A stretch of DNA of 64,000 bases from Asterochloris sp. CNOR1 (lineage: Eukaryota; Chlorophyta; Trebouxiophyceae; Trebouxiales; Trebouxiaceae). Both the position numbers and the translations under genes were made by a program. Shown here in pieces: positions 60,270 through 64,000 of this stretch (its first letter is position 1; every line of letters begins with the position of its first letter). The notes beneath the pieces were generated by a model. The model did not search any database and was not told the origin of the DNA. It saw only the letters and a list, made by a program, of their open reading frames with translations. The stretch lies in the NCBI GenBank assembly GCA_963969365.1, contig OZ017753.1:1674001-1738000 (forward strand), in the 5' to 3' direction.

Positions 60270-63200
60270 TCATGGGGTCCTGCCGTTCAACGAGCGCTGG
60301 GACTGAACGGATGCCGACTGCGACTTCAAGAGGGCGGCTCTGGCCTGGTAAAATTTGATGATGTCTGCATCAGCTGCTGGGTTGCCTGTCAGCAGAGGGC
60401 GAGCAGCAGCCATCACCTCAGGATTGACACCAGTGTACAGGGAGGCCTGCAGGAACAGCACAGGTTGAAAGGCGGGCAGCCAAGTACCCACAAGCCAACA
60501 TACCACTCACTGTGAATCTATCTGGAGAGGCTGAACTAACGCTTGAGGGATGAACGGAGGTGCTGGAAGGTGTTTGTGCTGCACTGCTGACTTGCATGTC
60601 TGCTGATTGTGCTGCTGACACCTGCACGTTCCTGCAGACAGGCCAGTCGTGTCTTGCAGTCTGCAGCACTCCAAAGGCAGCCAGCTTTGATGGTGGCAAG
60701 TGGTGGCCTGCCTTGCAGCATACCTGGAGCTGTCCAACAACCCCTGAGCAGCCTGTGCTGGAGCGCTTTGCTGCTGCCTCAGCATGAGCTGAAGCCACTG
60801 CTCAAAGTCCCGCTGCAATCTAGTGCGGCTCTGCTCGAGCAGCATCTGCAGATGCTCAATCTCATGCTTGAGCTCCCTGAGACCCTCAAACGCTTCTTTG
60901 TAGCACCCCTTCTCCTGCGGGCACGGAGATGAGCGTGCACTGATCTCTGATGAGGGCCCAGGCCGGCTCAGCGACTTCGTAGCGGCCAAAGGACAGGGCA
61001 TGCCTCCTGTCAAGAAAGATTGGGTAGAAAGCTGCAACCACCTGCCTGACCAAAATACAACAGCAGTCTGGTGGTGCACCACCCTTTTAAGCACAGGAGG
61101 CGCGGTGCTCAATGCTGATTTTGCACATGCCGGCAGGTCCCTGCTTGCCTGCTCGATTTGAGCCTTGGCTCTGTCCTCCTCTGGGTCAGGCGCCTGGTCT
61201 GCCGCATTGTCATTGAGAGAGGCCATCGAGTGCTGCACCCTGCGCTGCTGAATAAGCGCCTTCAGCTCAGAAATCCGATTCTTGCAGTCATTCACCTGCA
61301 ACACAGGCGGAGCTGAGCACCTGTGGAGGTAGCTCGGAAGACACTGCAACACTACTGTGTTGCTGTGCAGATGATACAGAGCTGAGCACCAAACATGTGT
61401 GCAGTATGACATCAAGTTTTGAAGACCACCAGCAACAGCGGCTGAGCCCGCTGCACACCCTGTGCCCTTGCCTCCCAGAGGGGAAGCGTCATAGCGCAGG
61501 CCCTTGAAGTGGCCCAGAGGCCTTCAGTAGCCCATTCAGGCATAGCCTGGCCCTGCTGGTGGCTGACTCCAGCAGCTGCCTGTGGCCAGACTCTCAGCGT
61601 GCAGCTAATCTGCTAGCCCCCGCCTTTGGGCAGGCTGCGGTCGTGCAGGGCCAGCCTGCCAGCATGCAGCTCACCTGCTGCCCAAGCGCCTTTGCCGCCT
61701 TGTATTTCGTCTTCAACAGAGCCTTGTTCTCCTCTATCACCTCATTTTTGCGATAATTTTTCCTGCGCAAAGCAGCATGCATGACACAAGGTCAATGGAC
61801 CTCATCCGCTGGACAGAAGCAGCATGCTGCTGTAGTCTGTGCTCAGCCTCATGAGTCAGCTGACTGGCAGGGGCAGATGGCTGTGCAATTCAGATGGCTG
61901 TGCAACTCACCGAAATAGCTCGAATGCCTTACTCCTGTCAGCCAGCAGGCTGGCCGCTGGCATGCTGTTTGGCTGCATGCCTGCTACACCACTCCTGGAC
62001 ATGTCTGCAGGCCTGTCATGCACGGCCTGGCTGGTGTTAGCATCAGATGCCTGCTGGAGAGGCCTGCTCCCACCCACTGTGCCTGGTGGCTCCTGGTTGT
62101 GGTGGACGTCAGGCCCAGCTGTGCTGGCATGGCTGCCAATGCCATTCAGCATGGGGTGTGCAGGTGAGGTCCCTGCTGACCCATGAGCTGCCAGGGGCTG
62201 AGGAGCATTCAGCAGTGCAGCACCCCCTGCAGCCTCTTTCCGCTTCAGCATGGACACCAAGATGTTGATCTCGTTGTCACGCTGCTGGACCTGCAGGCAA
62301 GTCAGTGAGACCTGACCGAGTTGTGCGACGGCTGGCTCTAAACATTGCCAGGCATGCCTGGCTGCCTATCTGGCAAGCCTGGATGTGCAGCACCAGCAGC
62401 CTGCCAAGCATGGCAGCAACAGTACAGCAGTTGCCAGCAGCAGGGGCATGGCTCCCATGCCCTATTTAGGCCAAGAAGGGCAGTGCACCCAGACTGCCGC
62501 TGCTGCTTGCCTGCAGCTTCAGCTTACGCAGCTGCTCGGCCTGAGCACCGTCCATCCCGGCTGCCTGCTCCTGGGCCTTCTGGAGCTGGGCCCCTTGCAG
62601 CTGCAACCCTCCCTGCCCCGTGCAGCCTTGCTTGAGCATGTCTAGGGCAGCCCTGATGAGCAGCATGCTGCCACCCAGCTCTAGCATGGCGCTGGGTGAC
62701 TCATCTTCCAACCAGGCGTCCAGCTGTGCCCGCAGGCGGTTCAGCTCGTCAGGGGTGAGGGGCCCCCGGTCCTCCCCCTCACCACGCAGCAGCCTACAGC
62801 ACGGAGAGCAACACGCCGATGCACATACCTGGTATCTTTAGACCTGGAAGCATACTGAGGAATTCAAGAGATGAGGTCATTGCAGCCACCAACTCATGGC
62901 CCATGGAAGGGGTGCAGGGCCAGGATGCCTGCAGAATTGGCTGTTGGGGGCCATTTGCAAGATGCCTGCTTCCCCTCACCTGATCTCATCCTTCAGCTCT
63001 CGAATTTCCTGCTTGAGGCGCTTGATGACCAGGTCAGGATCAAGCTCCTCATTCAGCACCACCTGCACCACCATGACACCGCTTTTTGTCCAGCAGCCGT
63101 TCTGAACACCATTAGGGTGCTACCCAGCAAACTGCTGGACGCTTGCACCCTCCTCTGAAGCAAGATGCCCCTGCAGCTCGTGACACCATGGCAGAGGACT

Positions 63201-64000
63201 TGTCAGGCAGGGGTCTTGCTCGTGCTGGGGAAGGTGCAAGGCCCACCTCATTTGACACCATGGCCACTCTCTGTGCAAATCTGCACGTGGAGATGGACTC
63301 GTCCAGCTGCCCCTGCTCTCCCGTGATGTTGGCAATCATGACCGTGCGGCAGTTGCCGCCCAGGCTGTCCCGCAGCACTGTCGTCATCATGGAGTTACGG
63401 TAGGGCACATGGGGGCGGGACTGTCCCATGCTGCGCTCCTGCACACAGGCAGCAGCCAAAGGTTTGGGACGATGACAAAAGTCTCAGCGTCTTTTGCTGG
63501 TGTGGCAGGCAGCACTGGGTAATGCAAGCAAAACTCCAGCCTTCTGCAGCAGGCACTGCTCGGCATGTCACACAATGAAACAGCGGCTGGCCTGCGACAA
63601 CTTGCTTCAGGAGTGCAGCCAGAATGCAAGCATGTCACCTGACGAAAGGAGGACTTTTCCAGGTCACCTGCAGGGCAATGATGACCTGCTCCAGGTAGTG
63701 CAGGGATAAGTTGATGTATTTGGCCTCCCGCAGCACCGTCCCGTCAATGTTGGTCCGGCTGACGCGCTCAGACCCTGCTAGATCCACCAAGTTCAGCTTT
63801 GAGCGCCTCACTGTCTCCTCCCCAGCCTGCAGGACTGTGAGAGTCTTGGGGAGCTGGCTGCCCCTGGCTGGCCATGCCCTGGGTCGTCTGTCTAGGGCAC
63901 CCGACTGCACCCTTAGCAGCGCACTTCACACTTTCTGTTCGAAAGAAAGAACCCTACCTGGTCAAGGTGCAGGCTCTGAAGCGGAGCTGACGAAGCTTGC
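60270..64000 (-). CDS. KIF6: Kinesin-9 family motor, KIF6-like, 5' end beyond right edge
   Basis: KIF6-type kinesins are ciliary/axonemal kinesin-9 motors. The visible part starts at the window edge and includes switch II and helix 4/5: KLNLVDLAGSERVSRTNIDG and EAKYINLSLHYLEQVIIALQ (exon about 63831-63667). Then come PYRNSMMTTVLRDSLGGNCR and LDESISTCRFAQRVAMVSNE (about 63440-63250), and the neck/linker LNEELDPDLVIKRLKQEIRE. The stalk exons match human KIF6 order: RLRAQLDAWLEDESPSAMLE; KAFELFR; KNYRKNEVIEENKALLKTKY and KAAKALGQQ; VNDCKNRISELKALIQQRRV; YKEAFEGLRELKHEIEHLQM and LLEQSRTRLQRDFEQWLQLM. The last exon ends NGRTP with TGA 60272-60270. The P-loop and microtubule-binding start are off the window. 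A Pro/Gly/His-rich insert (around 62.2 kb) is not in the animal protein. Presence of this gene implies a cilium-bearing stage, now or in recent ancestry. Confidence 0.88.

Overview
This window is nuclear DNA of a eukaryote, most likely a green alga (chlorophyte). Genes on both strands are cut into many short exons by small GT-AG introns that mostly end in TGCAG. Coding sequence is rich in Ala, Gln, Gly and Cys with CAG/GCA/CTG runs, and there are no operons or Shine-Dalgarno signals. Several products are typical of green-lineage or ciliated eukaryotes (plant-type DDB2 with a CCHC knuckle, a plant-type ketopantoate-reductase-like protein, a kinesin-9/KIF6 motor). Genus cannot be fixed from the sequence. 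I rebuilt exon chains by hand. Where exon phases close without conflict I give exact coordinates; elsewhere ends are approximate.

Left part (1-18 kb): a C-terminal exon of an unknown + strand gene; a long minus-strand locus (about 0.7-10.1 kb) with CCCH zinc fingers and a degenerate 3'-5' exonuclease domain; a complete + strand DDB2 (UV-damage recognition, 10.4-15.3 kb); and a minus-strand gene with a Lys/Ser/His-rich tail (15.4-17.8 kb).

Middle (18-45 kb): minus-strand NAA35/MAK10 (NatC subunit); a large + strand type I membrane protein with thrombospondin-1 and EGF-like modules, resolved into 13 phase-compatible exons (about 1,309 aa); a low-complexity + strand protein; minus-strand GCIP/cyclin-D1-binding-like protein; + strand membrane-anchored COMT-like methyltransferase; a minus-strand HD-domain hydrolase head to head with a + strand short-chain dehydrogenase.

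Right part (45-64 kb): a mitochondrial carrier of SLC25A44 type head to head with a ketopantoate-reductase-like gene; a minus-strand locus with two complete UMP/CMP-kinase domains in tandem; ATAD5/Elg1 (PCNA unloader); a poorly resolved + strand gene; and the 3' two-thirds of a KIF6-type kinesin running off the right edge.

The genes are mostly independent housekeeping genes, although DDB2 and ATAD5 both serve genome maintenance. The strongest window-wide pattern is structural: at least five loci carry short decayed copies of their own exon edges (splice site plus adjacent coding sequence) tandemly placed in the neighbouring intron, here called ghost exons. Other notable points are two GC-AG introns required by reading frame, two compact bidirectional promoters, a catalytically degraded exonuclease joined to CCCH fingers, and the TSP1/EGF membrane protein.
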